A DNA stretch of 64,000 nt, taken from contig NZ_VFID01000014.1 of NCBI RefSeq assembly GCF_006542425.1, positions 186,001 to 250,000 of the forward strand. The letters run 5' to 3'. Made by a program: the position numbers and the translations under genes. This DNA is from Pseudoxanthomonas sp. z9 (GTDB lineage Bacteria > Pseudomonadota > Gammaproteobacteria > Xanthomonadales > Xanthomonadaceae). Under the pieces are notes generated by a model. The model saw only the letters and a list, made by a program, of their open reading frames with translations, was not told the DNA's origin and searched no databases. Shown here in pieces: positions 10,098 through 19,970 of this stretch (position 1 is the stretch's first letter; every line of letters starts with the position of its first letter).

Positions 10098-11999
10098 ATG
10101 GGGTACGAAGACGTCTATCGCCGCTCGATCGACGAGCCTGAAGCCTTCTGGGGCGAGGAGGCGCGCGCCATCCACTGGCATGTGCCGCCACGGCAGGTGC
10201 TGGACTATTCGAAGCCGCCGTTCCGGCGCTGGTTCGTCGGGGGCCAGACCAATCTCTGCTACAACGCGGTGGACCGGCATCTGCCCGAACGCGCCGACCA
10301 GCTGGCGCTGGTGGCGGTGTCCACCGAAACCGGCACCACGCGCGAGATCAGCTACCGCGAACTGCATCGCGACGTGAACGCTTTCGCCGCCATCCTCCTG
10401 CGCCTGGGCGTGGGGCGCGGTGATCGGGTGGTCATCTACATGCCCAACATGGCCGAGGCGGTATTCGCGATGCTCGCCTGCGCGCGCATCGGAGCAATCC
10501 ATTCGGTGGTCTTCGGCGGTTTCGCCGCGCACAACCTCGCGCTGCGCATTGACGATGCCCAGCCCAAACTGCTGATCGCCGCCGATGCCGGCATGCGCGG
10601 CGGGAAGGTCATCCCGTACAAGCCGCTGGTCGACGAAGCCTGCGCGAAGGCGGCCACGCCGCCGCCCAAGGTGCTGATTGTCTCGCGCGGACTGGATCCG
10701 GCCGAACCGAAGGTGGCGGGGCGCGACGAGGACTACGCCACGCTGCGCCAGGCGGTCGGCGACGAGCAGGTGGACGTGGCATGGCTGGAATCCAACGAGC
10801 CCAGCTACCTGTTGTACACCTCCGGCACCACCGGCAAGCCCAAGGGCGTGCAGCGCGATGTCGGCGGCTACGCGGTCGCGCTGGCGCTGTCGATGCGCAC
10901 GGTGTTCGACGTCGCGCCGGGGCAGGTGATGTTCTCCACCTCCGACGTGGGCTGGGCGGTCGGACACTCGTACAACGTCTATGGGCCGCTGATCGTCGGC
11001 GCCACTTCGGTGTTGTACGAAGGCCTGCCATTCCACCCGGATGCCGGCATCTGGTGGTCGCTGTGCGAGAAGTACGGCGTGCGCACCATGTTCTCTTCGC
11101 CGACGGCGATCCGGGTACTGAAGAAGCACGATGTCGATTTCATCCGCCGGCATGATCTGTCGAAGCTGCGATACCTGTTCCTGGCCGGCGAGCCGCTGGA
11201 CGAACCGACCGCGCACTGGATCAACGACGCGCTGGGCAAGCCGGTCATCGACAACTACTGGCAGACCGAGACCGGCTGGCCGGCGCTGACGCTGCTGCCG
11301 GGCCTGGACATGAAGCCGGTGAAGTTCGGTTCGCCCGGTTTCCCCAATCTAGGGTACCGGATGAAGGTCATCGACGAAGGCACCGGCGCGGAAGTCGGGC
11401 CGGGCGAGAAGGGCGTGCTGGTCATCCAGCCGCCGCTGCCGCCGGGCTGCATGACCACCATCTGGAACGATGATGCCCGCTTCCTGTCCAGCTACTTCAG
11501 CCATTTCAAGGAACTGCTGTACAGCTCGCTGGACTGGGCCATCCGCGACGAGCAGGGTTACACCTTCATCCTCGGGCGCACCGACGATGTCATCAACGTC
11601 GCTGGACATCGCCTGGGCACGCGCGAGATCGAGGAATCGGTGTCCGGGTTCCCCGCCGTGGCCGAGGCCGCGGTGATTGGTGTCAACGACGAACTGAAAG
11701 GGCAGGTACCGGTGGTATTCGCGACGCTGCGGCAGGCGACCGAGGAACCGCACGAACGCGTGCGTGCCGCCGAAGGCATGCGCCGTACCGTGGAGCAGAG
11801 CCTGGGCGCGGTGGCACGGCCGGCGCGCGTGTACATCGTCAATGCACTGCCCAAGACCCGTTCCGGCAAGCTGCTGCGGCGTTCATTGCAGGCGCTGGCG
11901 CAGGGCGCGGATCCCGGCGACCTTTCCACACTGGATGATCCGAACGCGCTGGAGGAAGTGAAGAAGGCGCTGCAGCGCGGGCCGGAGGCCGGCAACTGA
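10098..11999 (+). CDS. prpE: Propionyl-CoA synthetase PrpE
   Basis: A 633-residue acyl-adenylate-forming enzyme that activates propionate to propionyl-CoA, the entry step of the methylcitrate cycle. Motifs are YTSGTTGKPKGVQRD (P-loop), the NYWQTETGWP adenylate motif, and PKTRSGKLLRR with the catalytic C-terminal Lys. The open frame extends upstream, but the ATG at 10098 follows GAGAGGG and gives the PrpE-type N-terminus MGYEDVYRRSIDEPEAFW. It ends 7 bases before the convergent citrate synthase fusion gene. Acetyl-CoA synthetase is less likely given the context and the N-terminal pattern. Confidence 0.94.
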   Translation: MGYEDVYRRSIDEPEAFWGEEARAIHWHVPPRQVLDYSKPPFRRWFVGGQTNLCYNAVDRHLPERADQLALVAVSTETGTTREISYRELHRDVNAFAAILLRLGVGRGDRVVIYMPNMAEAVFAMLACARIGAIHSVVFGGFAAHNLALRIDDAQPKLLIAADAGMRGGKVIPYKPLVDEACAKAATPPPKVLIVSRGLDPAEPKVAGRDEDYATLRQAVGDEQVDVAWLESNEPSYLLYTSGTTGKPKGVQRDVGGYAVALALSMRTVFDVAPGQVMFSTSDVGWAVGHSYNVYGPLIVGATSVLYEGLPFHPDAGIWWSLCEKYGVRTMFSSPTAIRVLKKHDVDFIRRHDLSKLRYLFLAGEPLDEPTAHWINDALGKPVIDNYWQTETGWPALTLLPGLDMKPVKFGSPGFPNLGYRMKVIDEGTGAEVGPGEKGVLVIQPPLPPGCMTTIWNDDARFLSSYFSHFKELLYSSLDWAIRDEQGYTFILGRTDDVINVAGHRLGTREIEESVSGFPAVAEAAVIGVNDELKGQVPVVFATLRQATEEPHERVRAAEGMRRTVEQSLGAVARPARVYIVNALPKTRSGKLLRRSLQALAQGADPGDLSTLDDPNALEEVKKALQRGPEAGN

Positions 12000-12006
12000 T
12001 GCCGGT

Positions 12007-13224
12007 TCATTCCGCCGCGGCGGGCGGCACGCCGGCGTAGCTGGCGCGGGGACGGATCAGCCGGCCCTGGGCCTGCTGTTCCAGCGCATGCGCGAGCCAG
12101 CCTGCCAGCCGCGCCGCGGCGAACATCACCAGCGCCGGCGATGCGGGCAGGGCGTTGGCGTGGCAGATCGCCGCCAGGGTGAAATCGACGTTGGGGCGTA
12201 GCCCGTTGATGTCTTCGGTGGCGCTGATCACCGCTTCCATCCGCTGCATTGCCGGCGTATCGGCATGCTGGCGGCGCAATCGCGCGAGCAGTTCCGTTGC
12301 GCGCGGATCGCCATGCGGGTACAGCGCGTGGCCGAAGCCCGGCAGGTCCTCGCCCTGCTGCCAGCGCGCGGCGATGAAATCGCGAGGCAAGTCCGCCGCG
12401 CAGGCGGCTTCTATCAGCGAATAGGCGCGTGCGGTGGCGCCGCCGTGGCGCGGGCCGGACAACGCCGCCAGGCCGCTGCATACGGTCGCGTGCAGGTGCG
12501 CGCCGGTCGAGGCGACCACGCGCGCGGCGAACGCGGAGACGTTGAGTTCGTGCTCGGCGCACAGCACCAGCGCCGCGCGCACCGTATCGGCGAAACCTTC
12601 GTCGCCCGGTTTCCACGCATCCGCCAGCAGCCGATGGACCGGCCCCGCGGAAGGTGGGCGCGCCACCAGCAGCGCGGCGTTGTGGCGCAGCAGGGTGGCC
12701 GCGATTTCGTGGCGGACCAGGGCGGAGGCGCCCACGGATTGGCGCACGTCCAGCGCCAGCAGCGGAATCGCCGACATCGCGCGCGCCAGCGGCGGCAGGT
12801 CCGCGTCGCCGGCGATGGGGGCGACGTGCGCCGGCCATTGCGTCTCCAGCGTCGCCGTGAAGGGATCCTGGTCGCCGCAGTCCCACAGCAGCCGGGCGGC
12901 GTCTTCCAGGGTGGCGCCTTCGCGCACCGCGGCGACCGCCGAACGTCCGCGGTAGTAGGGGCCCTCCGGGCGGATCAGCGAAATCCGCGTCTCCAGCACC
13001 GGCAGGCCGCGGTCCAGGCTCTGCGCGGCGCCACGGGCGGCGCCGCGACCGGCACGCTTGCGTTGCGCCAGCCGCTCCACGTCGCGGCGCAGATACAGCC
13101 GACTGCGGTGGTCGGTTCCCGGGCGCGATTCGATCAGGCCACGGCTGACGTAGGCGTACAGGGTGGCCTGGCTGATGCCGAGCAGCCGGCAGGTGTCCTG
13201 GGCGGAGAGCAGGTCGGTTTCCAT
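12007..13224 (-). CDS. Helix-turn-helix / citrate synthase fusion, candidate regulator of the prp locus
   Basis: A 405-residue two-domain protein. Residues 3-52 form a MerR/excisionase-like winged helix (SAQDTCRLLGISQATLYAYV, then SRLYLRRDVERLA). Residues about 75-395 are a complete citrate synthase domain. Citrate synthase active-site positions are retained: His225 (AEHELN), His260 (GPRHGGA), His299 (GFGHALYPHGDPRA) and Asp347 (RPNVDF). It diverges from prpBC-acnD-prpF across a palindromic AT-rich spacer and converges on prpE. I infer a transcription factor that senses a methylcitrate-cycle metabolite, possibly still enzymatic. The ATG at 13224 is preferred over an in-frame TTG at 13251 because the TTG would overlap the palindromes. 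Neither has a clear ribosome site. Confidence 0.88.
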   Translation of the reverse strand: METDLLSAQDTCRLLGISQATLYAYVSRGLIESRPGTDHRSRLYLRRDVERLAQRKRAGRGAARGAAQSLDRGLPVLETRISLIRPEGPYYRGRSAVAAVREGATLEDAARLLWDCGDQDPFTATLETQWPAHVAPIAGDADLPPLARAMSAIPLLALDVRQSVGASALVRHEIAATLLRHNAALLVARPPSAGPVHRLLADAWKPGDEGFADTVRAALVLCAEHELNVSAFAARVVASTGAHLHATVCSGLAALSGPRHGGATARAYSLIEAACAADLPRDFIAARWQQGEDLPGFGHALYPHGDPRATELLARLRRQHADTPAMQRMEAVISATEDINGLRPNVDFTLAAICHANALPASPALVMFAAARLAGWLAHALEQQAQGRLIRPRASYAGVPPAAAE

Positions 13225-13234
13225 GGCGGATAGA

Positions 13235-13261
13235 TTGATTGATGTAATCAAGATTGATCAA
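13235..13261. promoter_or_regulatory. Candidate operator between the HTH-citrate synthase gene and prpB
   Basis: An AT-rich stretch in a GC-rich setting contains the 13-bp palindrome TTGAT-GTA-ATCAA (13239-13251). The perfect 8-bp palindrome TTGATCAA follows at 13254-13261, and a further TTGAT half-site lies at 13235. The repeated TTGAT/ATCAA half-sites and the position, 11 bases before the regulator gene and about 110 before prpB, suggest binding sites for the divergently encoded HTH protein. The sites are seen; the binding is inferred. Confidence 0.6.
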
Positions 13262-13368
13262 CCCGAGCGATGGTGCCAGATTGTGCGCCGCCGGTGCGCG
13301 TACCCTGCGCGCACCCCCGGCCCGCTCCGCCGAGGAACGGGCGCCATCCGCTTCCGCAGGAGACATGC

Positions 13369-14256
13369 ATGAGCAACGCATCCGCCGGCGCGCGCTTCCG
13401 CGCCGCGATCGCCGAGGAATCCCCGCTGCAGGTGATGGGCGCCATCACCGCCTACGCCGGCCTGATGGCCCGCCGCGTCGGCTACAAGGCGCTGTACCTG
13501 TCCGGTGGCGGCGTCGCCGCCAACTCGCTGGGCATGCCCGATCTGGGCATCAGCACGATGGAAGACGTGCTGACCGACGCGCGTCGCATCGTCGATGCCA
13601 CCGGTTTGCCGCTGCTGGTCGACATCGACACCGGCTGGGGCGGCGCGTTCAACATCGCGCGCACCATCCGTTCGTTCGAGCGCGTCGGCGTGGCCGCCGT
13701 GCACATGGAGGACCAGGTCGGCCAGAAACGCTGTGGCCATCGCCCCGGCAAGGAAGTGGTGCCGAAGGACGAGATGGTCGATCGGGTCAAGGCCGCGGTG
13801 GACGCGCGTGGCGATGACGGCTTCGTGATCATGGCGCGCACCGACGCCGCCGCCGTCGAGGGCATCGACGCGGCGATCGAACGCGCGGTCGCCTATGTCG
13901 AGGCCGGCGCGGACATGATCTTCCCCGAGGCGATGAAGACGCTGGAGGACTACCGCCGTTTCAAGGACGCGGTGAAGGTGCCGATCCTGGCCAACCTGAC
14001 CGAGTTCGGTTCCACCCCGTTCTTCACCGTCGACGAACTGCGCACGGCCGGCGTGGACATCGCGCTGTACTGCTGCGGCGCCTATCGCGCCATGAACAAG
14101 GCGGCGTTGAACTTCTACGAGACCGTGCGCCGCGAAGGCACCCAGAAGAACATCATCGATACCCTGCAGTCGCGCGCGGACCTGTACGACTACCTGGGCT
14201 ACCACGCCTACGAAGACAAGCTCGACGCCCTGTTCGCGAAGAAGGGCGACGCCTGA
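13369..14256 (+). CDS. prpB: 2-Methylisocitrate lyase PrpB
   Basis: A 295-residue enzyme of the isocitrate lyase/PEP mutase superfamily. It cleaves 2-methylisocitrate to pyruvate and succinate, the last step of the cycle. The catalytic-loop motif [10 protein letters not shown] lies near residue 120, with DIDTGWGG near 84 for Mg2+ binding. The ATG at 13369 is preceded by CAGGAGAC. The frame is open further upstream without a better start. First gene of the prpB-prpC-acnD-SRPBCC-prpF run. Confidence 0.97.
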   Translation: MSNASAGARFRAAIAEESPLQVMGAITAYAGLMARRVGYKALYLSGGGVAANSLGMPDLGISTMEDVLTDARRIVDATGLPLLVDIDTGWGGAFNIARTIRSFERVGVAAVHMEDQVGQKRCGHRPGKEVVPKDEMVDRVKAAVDARGDDGFVIMARTDAAAVEGIDAAIERAVAYVEAGADMIFPEAMKTLEDYRRFKDAVKVPILANLTEFGSTPFFTVDELRTAGVDIALYCCGAYRAMNKAALNFYETVRREGTQKNIIDTLQSRADLYDYLGYHAYEDKLDALFAKKGDA

Positions 14257-14347
14257 CATCAGCCCGGGGGGCGGTTCGGTCCGTCCCCGGTCATTCCAGC
14301 GCGGCGGAGCCGCTTCCGCCGCACCGCCACACCATCGGGAGGCAGCA

Positions 14348-15502
14348 ATGAGTGAACCCACCCCAGCCACCGGCTTCAAGCCGAAGAAGTCCGTCGCCCT
14401 CAGCGGCACCGCCGCCGGCAACACCGCGCTGTGCACGGTCGGCCGCAGCGGCAACGATCTGCATTACCGCGGCTACGACATCCTCGACATCGCCACCACC
14501 AGCGAGTTCGAGGAGGTCGCCTACCTGCTGGTCCATGGCAAGCTGCCCAACCGCGCCGAACTGGCCGGCTACAAGGCCAAGCTGAAATCGCTGCGCGGCA
14601 TCCCGGCCTCGGTCAAGACAGCGCTGGAACAGCTGCCGCCGTCGGCGCACCCGATGGACGTGATGCGCACCGGCGTGTCGGTGCTGGGCTGCGTGTCGCC
14701 GGAGAAGGACGACCACAACCACCCGGGCGCGCGCGACATCGCCGACAAGCTGATGGCCTCGCTGGGTTCGATGCTGCTGTACTGGTACCACTACAGCCAC
14801 AATGGCAAGCGCATCGACGTGGAGACCGACGACGACTCGATCGGCGGCCACTTCCTGCACCTGCTGCATGGCGAGAAGCCGCGCGACTCGTGGGTGCGCG
14901 CGATGCATACCTCGCTGATCCTGTACGCCGAGCACGAGTTCAACGCCTCGACCTTCACCGCGCGCGTGATCGCCGGCACGGGCAGCGACATGCATTCGTG
15001 CATCACCGGCGCCATCGGCGCGCTGCGCGGACCCAAGCACGGCGGCGCCAACGAAGTCGCGTTCGAGGTGCAGAAGCGCTACGAGACGCCGGACGAGGCC
15101 GAGGCCGACATCAAGGCGCGGGTCGAACGCAAGGAAGTGGTCATCGGTTTCGGCCATCCGGTCTACACCGTCGGCGATCCGCGCAACGACGTGATCAAGC
15201 AGGTGGCGAAGGATCTGTCCGAGGAACAGCAGAGCACCAAGATGTACGCCATCGCCGAGCGCCTGGAAGCGGTGATGTGGGACATCAAGAAGATGTTCCC
15301 CAACCTGGACTGGTTCAGCGCGGTGAGCTACCACATGATGGGCGTGCCGACCGCGATGTTCACCCCGCTGTTCGTCATCGCCCGCACCAGCGGCTGGAGC
15401 GCGCACGTCATCGAGCAGCGCATCGACGGCAAGATCATCCGCCCCAGCGCCAACTACACCGGCCCCGAGAACCTGAAGTTCGTCCCGATCGACCAGCGTT
15501 GA
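14348..15502 (+). CDS. prpC: 2-Methylcitrate synthase PrpC
   Basis: A 384-residue citrate synthase-family enzyme that condenses propionyl-CoA with oxaloacetate. Catalytic motifs are [24 protein letters not shown] and the Asp of [14 protein letters not shown]. The N-terminal [17 protein letters not shown] and the absence of the long N-terminal domain of GltA-type enzymes point to PrpC, as does its position between prpB and acnD. GGGAGG precedes the ATG. The product is the substrate of AcnD or PrpD. Confidence 0.96.
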   Translation: MSEPTPATGFKPKKSVALSGTAAGNTALCTVGRSGNDLHYRGYDILDIATTSEFEEVAYLLVHGKLPNRAELAGYKAKLKSLRGIPASVKTALEQLPPSAHPMDVMRTGVSVLGCVSPEKDDHNHPGARDIADKLMASLGSMLLYWYHYSHNGKRIDVETDDDSIGGHFLHLLHGEKPRDSWVRAMHTSLILYAEHEFNASTFTARVIAGTGSDMHSCITGAIGALRGPKHGGANEVAFEVQKRYETPDEAEADIKARVERKEVVIGFGHPVYTVGDPRNDVIKQVAKDLSEEQQSTKMYAIAERLEAVMWDIKKMFPNLDWFSAVSYHMMGVPTAMFTPLFVIARTSGWSAHVIEQRIDGKIIRPSANYTGPENLKFVPIDQR

Positions 15503-15599
15503 TTCGGCCGTGCCCGTGCGTTTCCGTCCGGGAACGCGCGCAGCCGCCACCGATGATCCGAAATCCCGACCGCCGCAAAGCCACGCCGACCGCGAAGCC

Positions 15600-18209
15600 A
15601 TGAACACCGAATACCGCAAGGCCCTGCCGGGCACCTCACTGGACTACTTCGACGCGCGCGCCGCGGTCGACGCGATCGCGCCCGGCGCCTACGACCGGTT
15701 GCCGTACACCTCGCGTGTGCTGGCGGAAAACCTGGTCCGCCGCTGCGAACCGGCGACCCTGGTCGATTCCTTGAAGCAGCTGATCGAGCGCCGCCGCGAT
15801 CTGGATTTCCCATGGTTCCCGGCACGGGTGGTCTGCCACGACATCCTCGGCCAGACCGCGCTGGTCGATCTGGCCGGCCTGCGCGACGCCATCGCCGACA
15901 AGGGCGGGGATCCGGCCAAGGTCAATCCGGTGGTGCCGGTACAGCTGATCGTGGATCACTCGCTGGCGGTGGAATGCGGCGGCTACGATCCGGATGCGTT
16001 TTCCAAGAACCGCGCGATCGAGGATCGCCGCAACGAGGATCGCTTCCATTTCATCGAATGGACGCGGCATGCGTTCGAGAACGTCGACGTCATCCCGCCG
16101 GGCAACGGCATCATGCACCAGATCAACCTGGAGAAAATGTCGCCGGTGATCCAGGTGCGCGGTGGCGTGGCTTTCCCGGATACCTGCGTGGGCACCGACA
16201 GCCACACCCCGCACGTCGATGCGCTGGGCGTGATCGCGATCGGCGTCGGCGGCCTGGAAGCGGAGAACGTGATGCTGGGGCGTGCCTCGTGGATGCGCCT
16301 GCCGGACATCGTCGGCGTAGAGCTGACCGGCCGCCCGCAGCCGGGCATCACCGCCACCGACATCGTGCTGGCGCTGACCGAGTTCCTGCGCAAGCAGAAG
16401 GTGGTCGGCGCCTATCTGGAATTCCGCGGTGAAGGTGCCGCCGCGCTCACCCTGGGCGACCGCGCCACCATTTCCAACATGGCGCCGGAGTACGGCGCCA
16501 CCGCGGCGATGTTCTTCATCGACGGCCAGACCCTGGACTACCTGCGCCTGACCGGCCGCGAGGAGGAGCAGGTCCGCCTGGTCGAGACCTACGCCAGGAC
16601 CGCCGGCCTGTGGGCCGACAGCCTGGGCAACGCCGAGTACGAACGGACGTTGACGTTCGATCTTTCCAGCGTGGTCCGCAACATGGCCGGCCCGTCCAAT
16701 CCGCACGCCCGCGTCGCCACCGCCGATCTGGCGGAGAAGGGCATCGCGGGCGATCTGGCGCAAGCTCGCGCGCAGGAGGCCGAGGGCCTGATGCCGGATG
16801 GCGCGGTCATCATCGCCGCCATCACCAGCTGCACCAACACCAGCAACCCGCGCAACGTGATCGCCGCCGCGCTGCTGGCGCGCAACGCCAACCGCGTGGG
16901 TCTGACCCGCAAGCCGTGGGTGAAGTCGTCGCTGGCGCCCGGTTCCAAGGCGGTGGCGCTGTACCTGGACGAGGCCGGGCTGACCCCGGAACTGGAAAAG
17001 CTCGGCTTCGGCGTGGTCGCCTTCGCCTGCACCACCTGCAACGGCATGTCCGGCGCGCTGGATCCGAAGATCCAGCAGGAGATCGTCGAGCGTGATCTGT
17101 ACGCGACCGCCGTGCTGTCGGGCAACCGCAATTTCGACGGGCGCATCCATCCCTACGCCAAGCAGGCATTCCTCGCCTCGCCGCCGCTGGTGGTGGCGTA
17201 TGCGATTGCCGGCACCGTGCGGTTCGACATCGAGAAGGACGTGCTGGGCACGTTCGAGGGGCGCGAGATCCGGCTGAAGGACCTGTGGCCGAGCGACGAG
17301 GAAATCGACGCGGTGGTGCGCGCCTCGGTGAAGCCGGAGCAGTTCCGCCGCGTGTACGGTCCAATGTTCAACGTGCGGGTCGAACACGGCGAACGCGCCA
17401 GCCCACTGTACGACTGGCGCCCGATGAGCACTTACATCCGCCGCCCACCGTACTGGGAGGGCGCGCTGGCCGGCGAACGCACGCTGCGCGGCATGCGCCC
17501 GCTGGCGGTGCTGCCGGACAACATCACCACCGATCACCTGTCACCGTCCAACGCGATCCTGCTGGACAGCGCGGCCGGCGAGTATCTGGCGAAGATGGGC
17601 CTGCCGGAAGAGGACTTCAATTCCTATGCCACCCACCGCGGTGACCACCTGACCGCGCAGCGCGCGACCTTCGCCAATCCGAAGCTATTCAACGAGATGG
17701 TGCGCAACCCCGACGGCGGCGTGAAGCAGGGCTCGCTGGCGCGGGTCGAGCCGGAAGGCCAGGTGATGCGCATGTGGGAGGCCATCGAAACATACATGGA
17801 GCGCAAGCAGCCGTTGATCATCATCGCCGGCGCCGATTACGGACAGGGTTCGTCGCGCGACTGGGCGGCCAAGGGCGTGCGCCTGGCGGGCGTGGAGGCG
17901 ATCGTCGCCGAGGGTTTCGAGCGCATCCACCGCACCAACCTGATCGGCATGGGCGTGCTGCCGCTGGAGTTCCAGCCGGGCATCACCCGGCTGACCCTGG
18001 GCATCGACGGCACCGAGACCTTCGACGTCATCGGCGAGCGCCGTCCGCGCGCGACGCTGACGCTGGTGATCCATCGCCGCGACGGCGAGCGCGTCGAAGT
18101 GCCGGTGACCTGTCGGCTGGACAGCGACGAGGAAGTCTCGATCTACGAGGCCGGTGGCGTGCTCCAGCGCTTCGCCCAGGACTTCCTGGAATCGGCGCAG
18201 GCGGCGTGA
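15600..18209 (+). CDS. acnD: Fe-S 2-methylcitrate dehydratase AcnD
   Basis: An 869-residue aconitase-superfamily protein that, with PrpF, replaces PrpD in many bacteria. It dehydrates 2-methylcitrate to a methylaconitate. The three 4Fe-4S cysteines are Cys411 (TSCTNTSNP), Cys477 and Cys480 (ACTTCNG), with the same spacing as in aconitase A. The swivelling domain near 740-790 has DYGQGSSRDWAAKG. An earlier in-frame start at 15510 is possible. The ATG at 15600 gives the family N-terminus MNTEYRKALPGT, although the ribosome site is weak. Cluster context supports AcnD over housekeeping AcnA. Confidence 0.95.
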   Translation: MNTEYRKALPGTSLDYFDARAAVDAIAPGAYDRLPYTSRVLAENLVRRCEPATLVDSLKQLIERRRDLDFPWFPARVVCHDILGQTALVDLAGLRDAIADKGGDPAKVNPVVPVQLIVDHSLAVECGGYDPDAFSKNRAIEDRRNEDRFHFIEWTRHAFENVDVIPPGNGIMHQINLEKMSPVIQVRGGVAFPDTCVGTDSHTPHVDALGVIAIGVGGLEAENVMLGRASWMRLPDIVGVELTGRPQPGITATDIVLALTEFLRKQKVVGAYLEFRGEGAAALTLGDRATISNMAPEYGATAAMFFIDGQTLDYLRLTGREEEQVRLVETYARTAGLWADSLGNAEYERTLTFDLSSVVRNMAGPSNPHARVATADLAEKGIAGDLAQARAQEAEGLMPDGAVIIAAITSCTNTSNPRNVIAAALLARNANRVGLTRKPWVKSSLAPGSKAVALYLDEAGLTPELEKLGFGVVAFACTTCNGMSGALDPKIQQEIVERDLYATAVLSGNRNFDGRIHPYAKQAFLASPPLVVAYAIAGTVRFDIEKDVLGTFEGREIRLKDLWPSDEEIDAVVRASVKPEQFRRVYGPMFNVRVEHGERASPLYDWRPMSTYIRRPPYWEGALAGERTLRGMRPLAVLPDNITTDHLSPSNAILLDSAAGEYLAKMGLPEEDFNSYATHRGDHLTAQRATFANPKLFNEMVRNPDGGVKQGSLARVEPEGQVMRMWEAIETYMERKQPLIIIAGADYGQGSSRDWAAKGVRLAGVEAIVAEGFERIHRTNLIGMGVLPLEFQPGITRLTLGIDGTETFDVIGERRPRATLTLVIHRRDGERVEVPVTCRLDSDEEVSIYEAGGVLQRFAQDFLESAQAA

Positions 18210-18261
18210 CGCCGTCTTGCGCCCGCCGCGCTAGAGTGGAACGGACCATCCCCGAGAGGCC

Positions 18262-18726
18262 ATGACCATGTCGAACGAGACCGGAACCGTCCGCCTGCAC
18301 CGCGTCCTGCGCGCGCCGCCCGAGCGCGTCTACCGCGCCTTCCTGGATCCGGAGGCCATGGTGAAGTGGCTGCCGCCACACGGCTTCACCGGCAAGGTCC
18401 ACCACATCGATCCGGTCGTCGGCGGGACCTACCGGATGTCGTTCACCAATTTCGGCACCGGCTCCAGCCATGCCTTCGGCGGCACCTATCGCGAGCTGGT
18501 GCCGGGTGAGCGCATCCGCTACGACGACCAGTTCGAGAATCCGGCGCTGCCGGGCACCATGCAGGTCAGCGTCTCGCTCAAGGCGGTGGCCTGCGGCACC
18601 GAGATCAGCATCGTGCAGGAAGGCATTCCCGCGATGATTCCGGTGGAGTTCTGCTACCTCGGCTGGCAGGAGTCGTTGACCCTGCTGGCCAACGTGGTCG
18701 AGCCCCAGATTCCCGACAACCCCTGA
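18262..18726 (+). CDS. SRPBCC/AHSA1-like domain protein inside the prp operon
   Basis: A 154-residue single-domain protein of the SRPBCC (START-like, Aha1 C-terminal) superfamily. It opens with the typical VRLHRVLRAPPERVYRAFLDPEAMVKWLPP and ends with the helix GWQESLTLLANVVEPQIPD. Such domains bind hydrophobic ligands or act as cyclases/chaperones, so nothing specific can be assigned. It lies between acnD (52-base gap) and prpF (18-base gap), so it is almost certainly cotranscribed with them. A start at 18268 is equally possible. Confidence 0.85.
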   Translation: MTMSNETGTVRLHRVLRAPPERVYRAFLDPEAMVKWLPPHGFTGKVHHIDPVVGGTYRMSFTNFGTGSSHAFGGTYRELVPGERIRYDDQFENPALPGTMQVSVSLKAVACGTEISIVQEGIPAMIPVEFCYLGWQESLTLLANVVEPQIPDNP

Positions 18727-18744
18727 CCGAACATCGAGGCCTCC

Positions 18745-19938
18745 ATGCCGCACGCGCCGCAGATCCGAATCCCCGCCACCTACATGCGCGGAGGCACCAG
18801 CAAGGGCGTGTTCTTCCGGCTGCAGGATCTACCCGAGCCCGCGCGCATGCCGGGCGCGGCGCGCGATGCGCTGATGCTGCGGGTGATCGGCAGCCCCGAT
18901 CCTTACGGAAAGCAGATCGATGGCATGGGCGGCGCGACTTCCAGCACCAGCAAGACGGTGATCCTGGCGAAGAGCGAGCGGCCGGATCACGATGTCGATT
19001 ACCTGTTCGGCCAAGTGTCCATCGACAGCGCCTTCGTCGACTGGAGCGGCAACTGCGGCAACCTGTCGGCGGCGGTGGGATCGTTCGCCATCGCGGGTGG
19101 ACTGGTGGACGCCGCGCGCATCCCGCGCGATGGCGTCTGCACGGTGCGTATCTGGCAGTCGAACATCGGCAAGACCATCGTCGCGCACGTGCCGATCACC
19201 GGCGGGCAGGTGCAGGAAACCGGTGATTTCGAACTGGACGGCGTGACCTTCCCGGCCGCGGAGGTGCAACTGGAATTCCTGGATCCCGCCGATGAGGGCG
19301 AAGGCGAGGGCGGCGGCGCGATGTTCCCGACCGGCAATCTGGTCGATGAGCTGGACGTGCCGGGCATCGGCACGTTTCCGGCGACGCTGATCAATGCCGG
19401 CATCCCGACCATCTTCGTCAACGCCGCCGACATCGGCTATACCGGGACGGAACTGCAGGACGCGATCAACAGTGATCCGAAGGCGCTGGCGATGTTCGAG
19501 ACCCTCCGTGCGCACGGCGCGGTGCGGATGGGATTGATCGCCGATGTATCGGAGGCCGCGCGCCGCCAGCACACGCCGAAGGTGGCGTTCGTGGCGCCGG
19601 CAAAGGATTACGTCACTTCCAGCGGCAAGCAGGTGGGCGCGGGTGATATCGACCTGGTGGTGCGCGCGATGTCGATGGGCAAGCTGCATCACGCGATGAT
19701 GGGCACCGCCGCCGTCGCCATCGGCACCGCCGCGGCGGTGCCGGGCACGTTGGTGAATCTGGCCGCGGGTGGCGGCGAACGCAGCGCGGTGCGCTTCGGG
19801 CATCCCTCGGGCACCTTGCGGGTGGGGGCGGAGGCCTCGCAGGAAAACGGCGAATGGAAGGTCGCCAAGGCCATCATGAGCCGCAGCGCGCGCATCCTGA
19901 TGGAAGGCTGGGTGCGTGTTCCGGGCGATGCGTCCTGA
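18745..19938 (+). CDS. prpF: 2-Methylaconitate isomerase PrpF
   Basis: A 397-residue protein of the PrpF family (diaminopimelate epimerase-like fold). It isomerises the methylaconitate produced by AcnD so that an aconitase can hydrate it to 2-methylisocitrate. Signature segments are IPATYMRGGTSKGVFF at the N-terminus, SWSGNCGN-like DWSGNCGNLSAAVG near 94, and HPSG near the C-terminus. It is the last gene of the operon and is followed by a strong hairpin. Confidence 0.95.
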   Translation: MPHAPQIRIPATYMRGGTSKGVFFRLQDLPEPARMPGAARDALMLRVIGSPDPYGKQIDGMGGATSSTSKTVILAKSERPDHDVDYLFGQVSIDSAFVDWSGNCGNLSAAVGSFAIAGGLVDAARIPRDGVCTVRIWQSNIGKTIVAHVPITGGQVQETGDFELDGVTFPAAEVQLEFLDPADEGEGEGGGAMFPTGNLVDELDVPGIGTFPATLINAGIPTIFVNAADIGYTGTELQDAINSDPKALAMFETLRAHGAVRMGLIADVSEAARRQHTPKVAFVAPAKDYVTSSGKQVGAGDIDLVVRAMSMGKLHHAMMGTAAVAIGTAAAVPGTLVNLAAGGGERSAVRFGHPSGTLRVGAEASQENGEWKVAKAIMSRSARILMEGWVRVPGDAS

Positions 19939-19970
19939 CGGGGACCGGTCTACGGATACCCGGGAAGGAA

